Origin: Bacillus methanolicus PB1
GTDB lineage: Bacteria; Bacillota; Bacilli; Bacillales; Cytobacillaceae
Reading direction: 5' to 3'
Assembly (NCBI RefSeq): GCF_000262755.1
Contig: NZ_AFEU01000003.1
Span: 744,001-808,000, forward strand
Length of the DNA stretch: 64,000 bases
The notes below the pieces were generated by a model. That model had not been told where the DNA came from, did not search any database, and saw nothing but the letters and a program-made list of their open reading frames with translations. Positions within the stretch are counted from its first letter, which is position 1. Each line of letters opens with the position of its first letter. Shown one piece after another: positions 54,689 through 64,000 of this stretch. The position numbers and the translations under genes were made by a program.

Positions 54689-55480
54689 TCAAGAAGCTCG
54701 ATGTTCCAACCTTAACTTGTCAGCTACCATCGCAATGAATTCAGAATTTGTAGGTTTTGCTTTTGACATGCTTACTGTATAGCCGAAAAGAGATGAAATT
54801 GAATCAATATTGCCGCGGCTCCAAGCAACTTCAATCGCATGACGGATTGCTCTTTCAACACGGCTGGCTGTTGTATTGTATTTTTTTGCGATATCCGGAT
54901 AAAGCACTTTTGTAATTGAACCAAGCAGTTCAATATCATTAAAGACCATAGAAATGGCTTCCCGCAAGTATAAATATCCCTTAATATGCGCAGGAACACC
55001 AATTTCGTGTATGATACTTGTAATGCTTGCTTCCAGGTTTTTTGGTTTTTGCTCAGTTTGAGGGCGGTGACTTGGTGCAGAAGATTTTCGTATAAGTGTG
55101 TTAGATTTCCCATTTACTTGGCGAATGTGATTAGCCAGATTTTCCATATCAAACGGTTTTAGAATAAAATAGGATGCTCCAAGGTCTACTGCTTTTTTTG
55201 TTACATCTTCCTGGCCGAAGGCTGTCAGCATGATTACATTTGGAAGAGGATTCTTTTTCAATGTTCGAAGTCTTTCGAGCACAGCCAGCCCGTCTAAATG
55301 AGGCATAATGATATCTAAAACAAGTACATCAGGATCCGTTTCTTCAAGCAAATCCAAGCATTCCTGTCCGTTATGTGCCACACCGACTACTTCCATATCA
55401 TCTTGCGAAGATATATATTCTTCAAGCAAACCTACAAGTTCTCTATTGTCATCCACGACACAGACTTTAATTTCTTTCAA
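54689..55480 (-). CDS. spo0A: Sporulation master regulator Spo0A
   Basis: The receiver domain (1-125) has D10 and D11, the phosphorylation site D56 in [13 protein letters not shown] in MLTAFG and K in FILKPFD. The DNA-binding domain (about 150-263) has [18 protein letters not shown] and ends [13 protein letters not shown] take TTG 55480, nine bases after GGGAGG, giving [12 protein letters not shown] in register with known Spo0A; the frame is open eight codons further. Three 0A boxes upstream suggest autoregulation. Phosphorylated Spo0A starts sporulation. Confidence 0.97.
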   Translation of the reverse strand: MKEIKVCVVDDNRELVGLLEEYISSQDDMEVVGVAHNGQECLDLLEETDPDVLVLDIIMPHLDGLAVLERLRTLKKNPLPNVIMLTAFGQEDVTKKAVDLGASYFILKPFDMENLANHIRQVNGKSNTLIRKSSAPSHRPQTEQKPKNLEASITSIIHEIGVPAHIKGYLYLREAISMVFNDIELLGSITKVLYPDIAKKYNTTASRVERAIRHAIEVAWSRGNIDSISSLFGYTVSMSKAKPTNSEFIAMVADKLRLEHRAS

Positions 55481-55554
55481 TTTTTGTTTCCTCCCTGATT
55501 CCACTTAATGGTCTCTTTTCCTATCTTATCTTATTTTTTATTCTAAATGACAAT

Positions 55555-55561
55555 TTCGACA
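55555..55561. promoter_or_regulatory. 0A box 1 upstream of spo0A
   Basis: TTCGACA is the complement of the perfect 0A box TGTCGAA. It lies 75 bases before the spo0A start and overlaps a GAAAT that could be part of a sigma-H -10 with AGGAATTT upstream. Confidence 0.6.
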
Positions 55562-55685
55562 ATGCAATTAAAATTCCTCTTGTTTTTTTATATTTTCTAA
55601 AAAAAGGACCTTAACCTTATTTTTTCTTTAAATTTCTTTTATTTTCGACGTATTTCGCTATTTGACATTTAATTATTTTTGCTTT

Positions 55686-55692
55686 TGTCGAA
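55686..55692. promoter_or_regulatory. 0A box 2 upstream of spo0A
   Basis: TGTCGAA is a perfect 0A box, 206 bases before the spo0A start. A near match (TTCGACG) lies between the two at about 55644. Confidence 0.55.
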
Positions 55693-55727
55693 AAATCTTT
55701 AATTATATTTTACCATATTTGAAAACG

Positions 55728-55760
55728 ACAAAAATAGGCGGAATTCCGCCTATTTTTGCG
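55728..55760. terminator. Terminator of spoIVB
   Basis: AAAAATAGGCGGAA and TTCCGCCTATTTTT form a perfect palindrome just after the spoIVB stop, working on both strands. Confidence 0.9.
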
Positions 55761-55770
55761 TCCAAAACAT

Positions 55771-57069
55771 TTATGAAGCTTTTTCTCGAGGTTTTTCATA
55801 TATATCGATTCCTGCTTCATTTAACATCCATTCAATATGGACTCCATAACCTGAAGTTGGATCATTTACAAAGACATGGGTAACTGCTCCAACAAGTTTG
55901 CCATTTTGAATAATCGGGCTTCCGCTCATTCCTTGAACGATTCCGCCTGTTTTTTCAAGAAGCTTTGGATCAGTTACTTTAATAACCATCCCTTTTGTTG
56001 CCGGAAATTTTTGCGGAATTGTACTGACAATTTCAATATCGAAGAGGTTAACTTCATCATCATTTACAACCGTTAAAATTTGTGCAGGACCTTCTTTCAC
56101 TTGATGTGATAATGCGATTGGAAGAGGTTTATCCAATACTCCATTTTTTAATTCTTTGTTTAGTTTTCCAAAAATCCCAAACGGACTGTTTCTGCTTATA
56201 TTTCCAATAACTTCGCGGTCAGTTGAAAACCGTGCCAGCTTTTCTCCCGGATCTCCGTTGCTCCCTTTTTCAATTGAAGTGACAGTTGAACGGACAATTT
56301 GCCCATCCTCGACGACAATTGGCTTTTTTGTGTCCATGTCAGAAATGACATGCCCTAAAGCACCGTATTTTTTTGATTCAGGTTGATAAAAAGTCATTGT
56401 CCCTATCCCCGCAGCTGAATCACGTATATAAAGCCCCAGCTTATATGTTTTTTCTTTTTTGTCTTTCATGGGCTTCAACTTTGTTTTGATTATTTGATTT
56501 TCTCGATTAATTACAATATCTAAAGGCTTTCCTTCATTGCCTGTTTTTTGCACTAGCGGAGCAACGTCTGCCATTTTCTCAATACGTTTGCCATCAATTT
56601 CTGTAATAATATCCCCGACTTTAATGCCTGCAATTTCACCGGGAGAAACTTTTCCTTCCTCTGTATCAATCTGATGGTGCCCTACCACTAAAACACCAAC
56701 AGTATTCAACTTAATTCCAATTGATTGTCCTCCAGGAATTACTCTAAAATCCTTTAATACATCTACATCGACCTGTTTAATGGGAAAACCGGCTATTTCT
56801 AACATCATTTCATTTTTTCCAGGACTATTTGCCTGAAGGGATAATGAATGCCGGTTTTGTTCAAGTGCAATACTTTTATTATCAGCAGACAAAGAAGCTG
56901 AAACATTGACAGCCTTAGGCAGACTGAAATGCTGCCCTTCAAAAAGAGTTATCTTTTGCGGAATATTTACATATTCCTGCATCGGTTTCGAAAACCCGAT
57001 GGCTACTAATGAAACAAGGAGAATTCCACCAATTATTTTTTTCAGCAGTTCATATTTCAAAACCTTCAC
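55771..57069 (-). CDS. spoIVB: SpoIVB serine peptidase
   Basis: The forespore protease that triggers SpoIVF processing of pro-sigma-K has an N-terminal membrane segment ([15 protein letters not shown]), a PDZ domain (about 115-190) and an S55 peptidase domain with H in [12 protein letters not shown] and S382 in GMSGSPIIQ. Starts at GTG 57069 or TTG 57060 are both possible: GAGGAGA is close to the first and ten bases from the second. It lies between spo0A and recN as in all bacilli. Confidence 0.96.
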   Translation of the reverse strand: MKVLKYELLKKIIGGILLVSLVAIGFSKPMQEYVNIPQKITLFEGQHFSLPKAVNVSASLSADNKSIALEQNRHSLSLQANSPGKNEMMLEIAGFPIKQVDVDVLKDFRVIPGGQSIGIKLNTVGVLVVGHHQIDTEEGKVSPGEIAGIKVGDIITEIDGKRIEKMADVAPLVQKTGNEGKPLDIVINRENQIIKTKLKPMKDKKEKTYKLGLYIRDSAAGIGTMTFYQPESKKYGALGHVISDMDTKKPIVVEDGQIVRSTVTSIEKGSNGDPGEKLARFSTDREVIGNISRNSPFGIFGKLNKELKNGVLDKPLPIALSHQVKEGPAQILTVVNDDEVNLFDIEIVSTIPQKFPATKGMVIKVTDPKLLEKTGGIVQGMSGSPIIQNGKLVGAVTHVFVNDPTSGYGVHIEWMLNEAGIDIYEKPREKAS

Positions 57070-57156
57070 TCTCCTCGCTTCTAGTCCACATACTTCAAAA
57101 TGGCTACATCTTTAATTTTGCCTGCTTACAACTCATTTATAACCGCTGGAACCATA

Positions 57157-57187
57157 AAAAAGCTATCCGGGAATGGATAGCTTTTCA
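57157..57187 (-). terminator. Terminator overlapping the recN stop
   Basis: On the minus strand AAAAGCTATCC and GGATAGCTTTTTT form the stem around ATTCCC. Confidence 0.85.
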
Positions 57188-58873
57188 AGTTGTTTTTATT
57201 TGGTTGGCGAGCAACAATAATTCTTCTGCATGCTTTTTCGTTAAATCCGTAATTTCAACACCCGAGATCATTCTGCCGATTTCCTTAATTTTTTCAGCAT
57301 CTGATAAAGGAGTTACCGAAGTAATGGTTCTTCCACCCTTCGTTACTTTTGCAATAAACAAATGAGTATCCGCCATTGCGGCTACTTGAGGAAGATGGGA
57401 AATGCAAAGCACTTGAGAGCCGATAGAAACTTTGTATATTTTTTCTGCGATCGCCTGGGCAACCCTTCCGCTCACACCTGTATCCACTTCATCAAAAATG
57501 ATTGAAGTAACACCTTGGTGTTTCGAGAATATGCTCTTTAACGCCAGCATAATTCTTGAAAGCTCGCCACCTGACGCGACCTTTGACAATGGCTTTAATG
57601 GCTCGCCGGGATTAGTGGAAATATGAAATTCAGCATTATCTATGCCTTTTTTCGTAAAATTGCTTTCATCCGATTCGATTTTTACCTCAAAAACAGTTTT
57701 GGCCATGTAAAGGTCTTTTAATTCCTGGTGAATCAGTTTCGTCAGTTTTTTTGCATATTTCTTTCGCAGTTCTGTTACATTTTTCGCTTCAACTAATAAA
57801 TCTTTTCTTAATGAAGCTAGGTCTTTTTCCAATTGCCCGATATGTGTTTCTTTGTTTTGCAGTGTTTCAATCTCTTCTTCAATCGTTGCTGCATATTCAA
57901 GTACTTCAGCAATTGTTTTCCCGTATTTACGTTTGAGCGCGTTAATTTCATTCAGCCTGTCTTCGATTTCATTCAACCGCTCAGGATCAAATTCAAGCAA
58001 TTCAAGTTCGTTCCTAAGTGTATGGGAAACATCTTCAAGCGCATAATAACAGTTGGAAACCGTTTCGAAAAGGTCCTTATAAGCAGGATTCAATTCAGCC
58101 GCATCTTCAAGATGGCTCATTACAAGGCCGATCCAATCCAATCCTTTTTGTTCTCCTTGAAGTGCTGAATAGCTTAATTGCATGGCTTCATATATTCGTT
58201 CAAAATTGCTGAGCCTTCTTTTTTCTTCATAAAGCTCTTCATCTTCATTCAGTTTGAGATCGGCAGCTTGAATTTCCTCTAATTGAAATTGGATTAAATC
58301 AAGTCTGTGAGCCATTTGCTGTTCATTTTCATTCAGGCTTTTCAGTTTTTTCATTGTTTTTTCATATGCCCGGTAAACTTCTTGGTATTCCTTAACAGCA
58401 GGGAAAATTTCCTCTGCTCCAAATTGATCAAGCAAAGGCAAATGCATTGTTTCGTCCATTAATTCCTGATGTTCATGCTGGCTGTGAATATCAATTAAGG
58501 TGCTTCCAATTTCCCGCAATGCAGAAATCGTCACCAGTTTCCCGTTTATTCGGCATACACTTTTTCCATTCTTGGAAATATCCCGCCGCAAAACAATCAT
58601 TCCTTCTTCAATCTCAATGCCGAATTCTCTTGCTTTTTCATAACACGGATGGCTTTCATCATCCAAAAGAAAAAGCCCTTCGATTTCTGCTTTATCCTCT
58701 CCATGGCGGACAAATTCGGAAGACCCTCTACCGCCGACTAACAAATGAATTGCATCGATGATAATCGATTTACCAGCCCCCGTCTCTCCCGTTAAAACGG
58801 TTAAGCCCTTTTCAAAAGATATTGAGAGGGATTCAATAATGGCAAAATTTCGAATGGATAGTTCGCTTAGCAA
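57185..58873 (-). CDS. recN: DNA repair protein RecN
   Basis: The 562-residue SMC-like protein has Walker A GETGAGKSIIIDAI near residue 30, a long central coiled coil (about 150-370), the signature LSRIMLALKSIFS after SGGE, and Walker B SIIFDEVDTGVSG. It gathers broken DNA ends. The start is TTG, six bases after GAGGTGA. It follows ahrC directly and probably shares its promoter, which contains a LexA-like palindrome. Confidence 0.96.
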   Translation of the reverse strand: MLSELSIRNFAIIESLSISFEKGLTVLTGETGAGKSIIIDAIHLLVGGRGSSEFVRHGEDKAEIEGLFLLDDESHPCYEKAREFGIEIEEGMIVLRRDISKNGKSVCRINGKLVTISALREIGSTLIDIHSQHEHQELMDETMHLPLLDQFGAEEIFPAVKEYQEVYRAYEKTMKKLKSLNENEQQMAHRLDLIQFQLEEIQAADLKLNEDEELYEEKRRLSNFERIYEAMQLSYSALQGEQKGLDWIGLVMSHLEDAAELNPAYKDLFETVSNCYYALEDVSHTLRNELELLEFDPERLNEIEDRLNEINALKRKYGKTIAEVLEYAATIEEEIETLQNKETHIGQLEKDLASLRKDLLVEAKNVTELRKKYAKKLTKLIHQELKDLYMAKTVFEVKIESDESNFTKKGIDNAEFHISTNPGEPLKPLSKVASGGELSRIMLALKSIFSKHQGVTSIIFDEVDTGVSGRVAQAIAEKIYKVSIGSQVLCISHLPQVAAMADTHLFIAKVTKGGRTITSVTPLSDAEKIKEIGRMISGVEITDLTKKHAEELLLLANQIKTT

Positions 58874-58889
58874 GAATCGTCACCTCATA

Positions 58890-59339
58890 TTAGAGCATTT
58901 CAAGAAATCGATTTGAAACGATTTCTGTATCTTCAGGTGTTCTGCAAATAATTAAGATTGTATCGTCACCGCAAATCGTTCCTAAAATATCTTCCCAATC
59001 AAGGTTGTCGATTAATGCTCCGATTGCCATTGCGTTTCCCGGAAGAGTTTTCATGACAAGAAGATGTCCTGCTGCATCAATTTTTACAAAAGCATCCATA
59101 AGAGCACGTTTTAACTTCTGTAATGGATTGAATCTCTGATCAGCAGGCAGACTATATTTATATCTTCCATCCATTAAAGGAACTTTTACTAAGTGAAGCT
59201 CTTTTATGTCCCGGGATACTGTTGCCTGGGTGACGTTAAAACCTGCTTTTTTCAATTGGTCTACAAGCTCGTCCTGAGTCTCTATGTCATTATTGGCAAT
59301 AATTTCTCTAATTTTGATATGGCGCTGTCCTTTAGTCAT
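58890..59339 (-). CDS. ahrC: Arginine repressor AhrC/ArgR
   Basis: The 149-residue protein has an N-terminal winged helix ([20 protein letters not shown], then [15 protein letters not shown]) and a C-terminal arginine-binding and hexamerisation domain with [20 protein letters not shown] and DDT. It controls arginine biosynthesis and breakdown. ATG 59339 follows GAGGTGA; this gives the standard length, while nine further upstream codons have no site. Confidence 0.96.
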   Translation of the reverse strand: MTKGQRHIKIREIIANNDIETQDELVDQLKKAGFNVTQATVSRDIKELHLVKVPLMDGRYKYSLPADQRFNPLQKLKRALMDAFVKIDAAGHLLVMKTLPGNAMAIGALIDNLDWEDILGTICGDDTILIICRTPEDTEIVSNRFLEML

Positions 59340-59559
59340 TTCAAAATCACCTCTAGTAAGGATCAAACATCGACAATTTTTGTATATAGCTACTATTATG
59401 TTAGCCGAATTCCGAATTCTTGTACATTTCTTTTATGCTCTTTTCTACTAATTTCTAAAAGGTTGTTAACTTTAAATACCCGTGAGTTGCCGGATGTTTT
59501 GACTCATCAAGCGAAGCGTGTAATCACGGAAAAAAGCAATCCCGTAGATTTTCTTTTTC

Positions 59560-59589
59560 ATTATAGAACAAATGTTCCTTTTAATGCAA
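59560..59589 (-). promoter_or_regulatory. Promoter with embedded LexA-type palindrome upstream of ahrC-recN
   Basis: On the minus strand TTGCAT (59589) and TATAAT (59565-59560) are separated by 18 bases, and the spacer ends with the perfect palindrome GAACATTTGTTC (59577-59566). This is the core of a Bacillus LexA box. Transcription would run toward ahrC 220 bases downstream and then recN. No other gene fills the 301-base gap. Confidence 0.65.
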
Positions 59590-59640
59590 CAGCTGAAAAG
59601 TTTGCAAAAAATCCTTTTAAAAAAGGAATAAGCGTTGTGC

Positions 59641-60483
59641 TTATTCCTCGTTTGTTTTTTTCGATTTTAATTCTTGATGTGCATGTTGTACAACATCGGC
59701 CGGTAAAACTGATAAAAAGTTTTCACCGCGATCCTTTTCACCTTCCCAATACAAATGGAGCAAAAATTCGATATTCCCATCTCCGCCTGTAATCGGTGAA
59801 AAGGAAAGATTTTTGACATGAAAGCCGAGTCCGAGAGAGAAATCAATTATTTGTTCCAGCACGTTTTCATGTACTTTTGGATCTCTAACGATTCCTTTTT
59901 TTCCTACTTGTTCTTTGCCGGCTTCAAACTGAGGCTTTACAAGGGCAATTACATCACTATTTGGAACAAGCAAAGTCTTCAGCACTGGCAAAATAAGTTT
60001 CAATGAGATAAAAGATACATCAATTGTTGCAAAATCAGGCATTTCCTCTTTAAGATCTGCAGGTGTAACATAGCGGAAGTTTGTTCGCTCCATCACAATC
60101 ACTCGTTCATCTTGGCGAAGTTTCCATGCAAGCTGGTTGTAGCCGACATCTAATGCATATGTTAATTTAACCCCGTGTTGCAAAGCGCAATCAGTAAATC
60201 CACCTGTAGAAGCACCGATGTCGATCATGACCTTCCCGCGTACGTCAATATTGAACTCTTTTAATGCTTTTTCAAGCTTTAGTCCGCCTCTGCTCACATA
60301 AGGAAGGACATTTCCCTTCAAAGTCAGATGAATATCAGAGCTTACTTTTTCGCCCGGTTTTTCAAGGCGGGTTTCATTGCTGTATACGAGACCGGCCATG
60401 ATCGCTCTTTTCGCTTTTTCTCTTGTTTCAAAAAGCCCTCTTTCAACTAATAATACGTCTAATCGTTCTTTTTTACTTTTCAT
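59641..60483 (-). CDS. yqxC: YqxC/TlyA-type rRNA methyltransferase
   Basis: The 280-residue protein has an N-terminal S4 RNA-binding domain (RLDVLLVERGLFETREKAKR, residues 7-67) and a FtsJ-like methyltransferase domain with the SAM motif IDIGASTGGFTDCALQHG and later FATIDVSFISL. TlyA proteins 2'-O-methylate rRNA and some act as haemolysins in name only. It lies three bases after dxs. Confidence 0.93.
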   Translation of the reverse strand: MKSKKERLDVLLVERGLFETREKAKRAIMAGLVYSNETRLEKPGEKVSSDIHLTLKGNVLPYVSRGGLKLEKALKEFNIDVRGKVMIDIGASTGGFTDCALQHGVKLTYALDVGYNQLAWKLRQDERVIVMERTNFRYVTPADLKEEMPDFATIDVSFISLKLILPVLKTLLVPNSDVIALVKPQFEAGKEQVGKKGIVRDPKVHENVLEQIIDFSLGLGFHVKNLSFSPITGGDGNIEFLLHLYWEGEKDRGENFLSVLPADVVQHAHQELKSKKTNEE

Positions 60484-60486
60484 TTT

Positions 60487-62382
60487 TCATTGAGCCCTTT
60501 TTTGTTTCTTTCTAACCATTGTTTTCAATTTTAAGACGAGATTTTCAGTCGTCAGTCCGATTTCTTCCAGAAGCTTATTTACGCTGCCATGTTCAATAAA
60601 TTGATCAGGAATTCCCATCCGGTCAATTTTTGCTTCATGAAAACCATGGTCATGGGCAAATTCAAGAACAGCGCTTCCGAATCCGCCTTGTAATACAGCT
60701 TCTTCAACCGTAATAATTGGAATGTTTTCATTTAAGATGGCATGGAGCATTTTTTCATCAAGCGGTTTTATAAATCGGGCATTGACAACCTTTACGGCAA
60801 TTCCTTGCTTTTCCATTAAAACTGCTGCTTCCATTGCCATTGGAATTGTTGTTCCAAAAGTAAAGATAGCGGCATCTTTACCTTCCCGTAAAACTTCCCA
60901 TGTTCCAATCGGAATCGTACGCAGCTTTTCATCCATCGGAACGCCGATCCCGTTCCCTCGCGGAAAACGCATGGCGATCGGGCCGTCATCATATTTTAAG
61001 GCAGTATTCACCATATGCTGCCCTTCATTTTCATCCTTAGGCATCATGAGCACAAGATTTGGCAAATGCCTTAAAAATGCAATGTCATAGACACCTTGGT
61101 GTGTTTCGCCGTCCGCTCCGACCAATCCTGCCCGGTCAATGCCAATAAAAACATTCAAGTTCTGGCGGCATATATCATGGACAACCTGGTCATATGCTCT
61201 TTGCAAAAAGGTTGAATAAATCGCCAAAAATGGCTTCATATTTTCCACAGCCAATCCTGCTGCAACCGTTGCCGCGTGCTGCTCGGCAATCCCGACATCA
61301 TACATGCGGTCCGGAAACTCACCGGCAAACCCTTCCAATTTAGAACCTACAGGCATTGCAGGAGTAATCGCAACAACTCGTTCATCTTTCCGAGCTATTT
61401 TTCGGACAGTTTCACTGACGAGCTCGCTCCAGGCAGGCGGAGCATTAACAGGTTTTAAAAAGTCGCCTGTTTCAATTTTATAAGGACCTGTCCCATGCCA
61501 TGTCCCTGATCTATCATTCTCAGCAGGATAGTAACCTTTTCCTTTTTTCGTGATGACGTGGAGTAAGACAGGTCCATCCGTTTTCTTCGCATAGTTCAAG
61601 TTTTCAAATAAATCCTCAAAGCTATGTCCGTCGACCGGTCCAAAATATGTAAAACCGAGTTCTTCAAAAAAGATTCCCGAAACAAGCATATATTTTAAAC
61701 TGTCTTTTATTCTTTCAGCAGTCGATGCTAGCTTGCCTCCGACAGCAGGAATCTTTTTTAATAGCATTTCCAGCTCATCTTTTACCCAATGGTATTTGCC
61801 GGCAGTTCGAAGCCTTCCTAAAATATTATGTAAGGCTCCCACATTTGGAGCAATCGACATTTCATTATCATTCAGAATAACAATCATGTCTTTTTTTTCA
61901 TGGCCGATATGGTTTAATGCTTCCAAAGCCATTCCGCCTGTCAGCGCTCCATCGCCTATGACAGGAACGATATACGATTTTTCCTTTTTAAGATCTCTCG
62001 CAATAGCCATTCCCATAGCTGCAGACAGAGACGTTGAACTATGTCCCGTTTCCCAAATGTCATGAACGCTTTCATTTCTTTTCGGAAAACCGCTCAGCCC
62101 TTTATATTGCCTGAGGGTATCGAACTGACTGGCACGGCCTGTCAAAATTTTATGTACATACGATTGATGCCCGACATCCCAAATTATTTTATCTTTTGGA
62201 CTGTCAAAGCATTTATGCAAAGCAATAGTTAATTCTACAACACCAAGATTCGGTCCGATATGGCCTCCGGTTACTGACAATTTTTCGATTAAGAATTGCC
62301 TGATTTCCTTACTAAGCACTTCCAATTCTTTATTTGAGAGCTCCTTTAAAAAGGAAGGGTCTTTAATTGATAATAGATCCAT
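60487..62382 (-). CDS. dxs: 1-deoxy-D-xylulose-5-phosphate synthase
   Basis: The enzyme starts the MEP pathway for isoprenoids by condensing pyruvate and glyceraldehyde-3-phosphate with thiamine diphosphate. It shows [16 protein letters not shown], the cofactor motif [15 protein letters not shown] and the later [16 protein letters not shown] chose the start [13 protein letters not shown] at 62382 in register with known Dxs; an upstream ATG at 62403 adds seven residues, and neither has a strong ribosome binding site. Confidence 0.96.
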   Translation of the reverse strand: MDLLSIKDPSFLKELSNKELEVLSKEIRQFLIEKLSVTGGHIGPNLGVVELTIALHKCFDSPKDKIIWDVGHQSYVHKILTGRASQFDTLRQYKGLSGFPKRNESVHDIWETGHSSTSLSAAMGMAIARDLKKEKSYIVPVIGDGALTGGMALEALNHIGHEKKDMIVILNDNEMSIAPNVGALHNILGRLRTAGKYHWVKDELEMLLKKIPAVGGKLASTAERIKDSLKYMLVSGIFFEELGFTYFGPVDGHSFEDLFENLNYAKKTDGPVLLHVITKKGKGYYPAENDRSGTWHGTGPYKIETGDFLKPVNAPPAWSELVSETVRKIARKDERVVAITPAMPVGSKLEGFAGEFPDRMYDVGIAEQHAATVAAGLAVENMKPFLAIYSTFLQRAYDQVVHDICRQNLNVFIGIDRAGLVGADGETHQGVYDIAFLRHLPNLVLMMPKDENEGQHMVNTALKYDDGPIAMRFPRGNGIGVPMDEKLRTIPIGTWEVLREGKDAAIFTFGTTIPMAMEAAVLMEKQGIAVKVVNARFIKPLDEKMLHAILNENIPIITVEEAVLQGGFGSAVLEFAHDHGFHEAKIDRMGIPDQFIEHGSVNKLLEEIGLTTENLVLKLKTMVRKKQKRAQ

Positions 62383-62445
62383 TGACGGATCACTCACTTT
62401 CATGTTCTTTTATCACTGTCATTTATCATTCTTGTTTTCCTCAAG

Positions 62446-62473
62446 AAAAGCAAGGATTTCCCTTGCTTCCATT
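62446..62473 (-). terminator. Terminator of the xse-ispA operon
   Basis: On the minus strand AAGCAAGG and CCTTGCTT form the stem around GAAAT, followed by TTCTT. Confidence 0.75.
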
Positions 62474-62579
62474 GATTTTATTTAAAAAATAGCCGCTAAC
62501 ACAAACGTGATAACGGCAATGAACACAATATTTTATCTTATTATACCATAAAAGTTTTATGTCATCAAATGATGATCAT

Positions 62580-63473
62580 TTAATGGTCTCTTGCAGCGAC
62601 AAGTTCGGTGATTTCTACAAGCAATGAGGTAGAAAGGCTTGAGCTTTTCAAATAAGCCTTCGCTTTGCCAATATGGTCTGTAAGCGCTTCTTTTGCCCCC
62701 TCCATGGATAAAAGGGAAGGATATGTGCTTTTTTGATTATTTGCATCGCTTCCAACCGGCTTGCCGATTAATTCCTCCTGCCCTTCTAAATCGAGAATAT
62801 CGTCGCGAATTTGAAAAGCAAGCCCTAAGTGAAAAGCAAACTGTGACAGATCTTTCATTTGTTCATCATTTGCCCCTGCAAGCATTGCACCTGCTAAAAC
62901 ACTGTATGCCAAAAGCTTTCCCGTTTTATGATGATGAATATACTCTAACTGGCTCAAATCAAGCTGTTTTCCTTCCCCTTCAATATCGGCAGCTTGTCCG
63001 CCGACCATACCTTCTGCCCCGGCTGCTTTTGAAAGCTCTCTTATAAGATTCAGCTTTGTGTCAGCTGCAGCATATTCTTCCGGAGTTTCACTGATCATTT
63101 GAAAACTGTATGTCAAAAGGGCATCCCCGGCCAATACCGCGAATGCTTCTCCAAATACTTTATGGTTTGTAGGTTTTCCGCGGCGAAAATCATCATTATC
63201 CATACTTGGCAAATCGTCATGAATAAGGGAGTACGTATGGATCATTTCGATTGCTGCTGCAGTATTCAACCCCTTTTTGCTGTCATGGCCTAATGCATGG
63301 AGAGTAGCAAACAATAATAATGGCCTGATCCGCTTTCCGCCTGCCTCAAGCGAGTAAAGCATTGATTCCTTTATAATGGATGGAGCATTGAGACGTTCAA
63401 TCGATGCTCGCAAACAGTTTTCAAGCATCTCCTTATGTTCTTTTGCAAAGTCTTTCAGTTTTACAGTCAACAT
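62580..63473 (-). CDS. ispA: Farnesyl diphosphate synthase
   Basis: The 297-residue prenyl transferase has the first aspartate-rich motif HDDLPSMDNDDFRRGKP near residue 86 and the second RDDILDLEG near 224. The residues before the first motif (YSLI) indicate a C15 product. The ATG overlaps the xseB stop by one base (TAATG), so xseA-xseB-ispA are coupled. It supplies farnesyl diphosphate to the pathway that Dxs starts. Confidence 0.95.
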   Translation of the reverse strand: MLTVKLKDFAKEHKEMLENCLRASIERLNAPSIIKESMLYSLEAGGKRIRPLLLFATLHALGHDSKKGLNTAAAIEMIHTYSLIHDDLPSMDNDDFRRGKPTNHKVFGEAFAVLAGDALLTYSFQMISETPEEYAAADTKLNLIRELSKAAGAEGMVGGQAADIEGEGKQLDLSQLEYIHHHKTGKLLAYSVLAGAMLAGANDEQMKDLSQFAFHLGLAFQIRDDILDLEGQEELIGKPVGSDANNQKSTYPSLLSMEGAKEALTDHIGKAKAYLKSSSLSTSLLVEITELVAARDH

Positions 63474-63703
63474 TATTCCTCCTCTTGGATAGAGAAGTTT
63501 TCGGTTTTCCCATCTTCTGTTAAGATTTGCGTTAACTGCTCTTCAACGTTCTTCAATTTATCATGGCAAATCTTTGAAAGTTCCATTCCTTGTTTATAAA
63601 TGGAAATAGCTTCTTCCAGAGGAACATCTCCCTCTTCGAGCCGCTCTACAATCCTCTCAAGCTTTTCCATTGCTTCTTCAAAAGTTATATTATTTTCAAG
63701 CAT
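63473..63703 (-). CDS. xseB: Exodeoxyribonuclease VII small subunit
   Basis: The 76-residue helical protein ([20 protein letters not shown], then [14 protein letters not shown]) is the small subunit of the single-strand exonuclease. I take ATG 63703; a GTG three codons earlier inside the end of xseA is an alternative. The gene overlaps xseA and ispA. Confidence 0.93.
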   Translation of the reverse strand: MLENNITFEEAMEKLERIVERLEEGDVPLEEAISIYKQGMELSKICHDKLKNVEEQLTQILTEDGKTENFSIQEEE

Positions 63704-64000
63704 TATTTCCACTCACTTTCTTTCCGGTCACTTTGCAATATAATTGTCCATCAGATAACCTGACTTGAACAGATTCGCCATTTTTTATTTGTGATACGCT
63801 TTTTATGAGATTTCCATCATCGGTGTATGTCAGACTGTATCCCCTCTCCATTATTTTCAGCGGACTTAATGCTTCTAATGTTGACAAAATAGATTGAAAA
63901 TCTTTCTGCTTTTCTATAAAAATTCCTGTCATCGCCTTGTTCAGCGATCGCCTTAACCTTTGATGATTCTCTCGGGCTAATTGCATCAATTGGGCCGGAT
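63696..64000 (-). CDS. xseA: Exodeoxyribonuclease VII large subunit (C-terminal part, cut by window edge)
   Basis: About 101 codons of the C-terminus are visible, including [20 protein letters not shown] and [14 protein letters not shown], which are characteristic of XseA. The reading frame continues unbroken to base 64000. It overlaps xseB by a few bases. Confidence 0.92.
   Translation of the reverse strand, partial: PAQLMQLARENHQRLRRSLNKAMTGIFIEKQKDFQSILSTLEALSPLKIMERGYSLTYTDDGNLIKSVSQIKNGESVQVRLSDGQLYCKVTGKKVSGNNA

Noticed and set aside
59193-59792. Plus-strand open frame of 199 codons across the ahrC-yqxC junction
   Set aside because: It is antisense to two well-recognised genes, has no ribosome binding site, and its translation is low-complexity with no recognisable domain.

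Overview
The window looks like a chromosomal segment of a Gram-positive, spore-forming Bacillaceae, most plausibly Bacillus methanolicus or a very close relative. It carries spo0A, spoIVB and a LysM/GH18 spore-type hydrolase. Gene order follows the classical B. subtilis yqk-yqj-yqi region: nudF, yqkF, yqkE, yqkD, yqkB, yqjX, uvrX, yqzH, yqjQ, yqjP, proI, namA, rnz, zwf, gndA, dinB, yqjE, yqjD, mce, then brxB, the bkd operon, bkdR, yqzF, yqiK, spo0A, spoIVB, recN, ahrC, yqxC, dxs, ispA, xseB, xseA. The species pointer is a type III NAD-dependent methanol dehydrogenase (35373-36524) that matches, from memory, the plasmid-type Mdh of B. methanolicus. A Nudix protein (455-1012) likewise matches, from memory, the Mdh activator Act. 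These identifications rest on recollection and were not aligned.

Layout. 1-9 kb: end of yqxK, nudF/act, yqkF, yqkE, the NO-stress pair hmp/nsrR with two palindromic operators, a lipoprotein, scoAB (scoB with a -1 frameshift on an A AAA AAG heptamer) and HMG-CoA lyase. 9-16 kb: yqkD, an RHS/WapA-like gene scar, two LysM proteins acting on peptidoglycan, and a cytochrome bd oxidase behind a Rex-like operator. 16-31 kb: yqkB, an SOS-type UvrX/YolD pair with two LexA boxes, yqzH, yqjQ, yqjP, proI behind a proline T-box, namA, rnz, zwf, ypuA, gndA, dinB and a CheW-domain protein. 31-43 kb: peptidase, acyl-CoA carboxyltransferase, methylmalonyl-CoA epimerase, Prli42, a scar of the artPQM arginine transporter, mdh, brxB and the meaB-mutB-mutA operon. 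43-53 kb: the bkd operon with a textbook sigma-54 promoter and its activator BkdR. 53-64 kb: yqzF, yqiK, spo0A, spoIVB, recN, ahrC, yqxC, dxs, ispA, xseB and the start of a cut xseA.

How the genes work together. Leucine dehydrogenase, the branched-chain 2-oxoacid dehydrogenase, Ptb and Buk convert branched-chain amino acids to acyl-CoAs and acids. HMG-CoA lyase and ScoAB handle the acetoacetate end of leucine breakdown. The carboxyltransferase, epimerase, mutase and MeaB take propionyl-CoA to succinyl-CoA. Zwf and GndA give the oxidative pentose phosphate steps that also serve cyclic formaldehyde oxidation in RuMP methylotrophs, which fits with mdh and act.

Unexplained structure. There are three arrays of degenerate 20-21 bp tandem repeats, each lying between convergent genes. 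A five-copy family of long imperfect palindromes carries GGGTCAGACC at operon ends, and a second short repeat family lies near the bkd and mut operons. A hairpin between a strong ribosome binding site and the mutA start may bring the two together. A LexA-type palindrome sits inside a promoter upstream of ahrC-recN. No tRNA, rRNA, CRISPR array or intact insertion sequence was seen.
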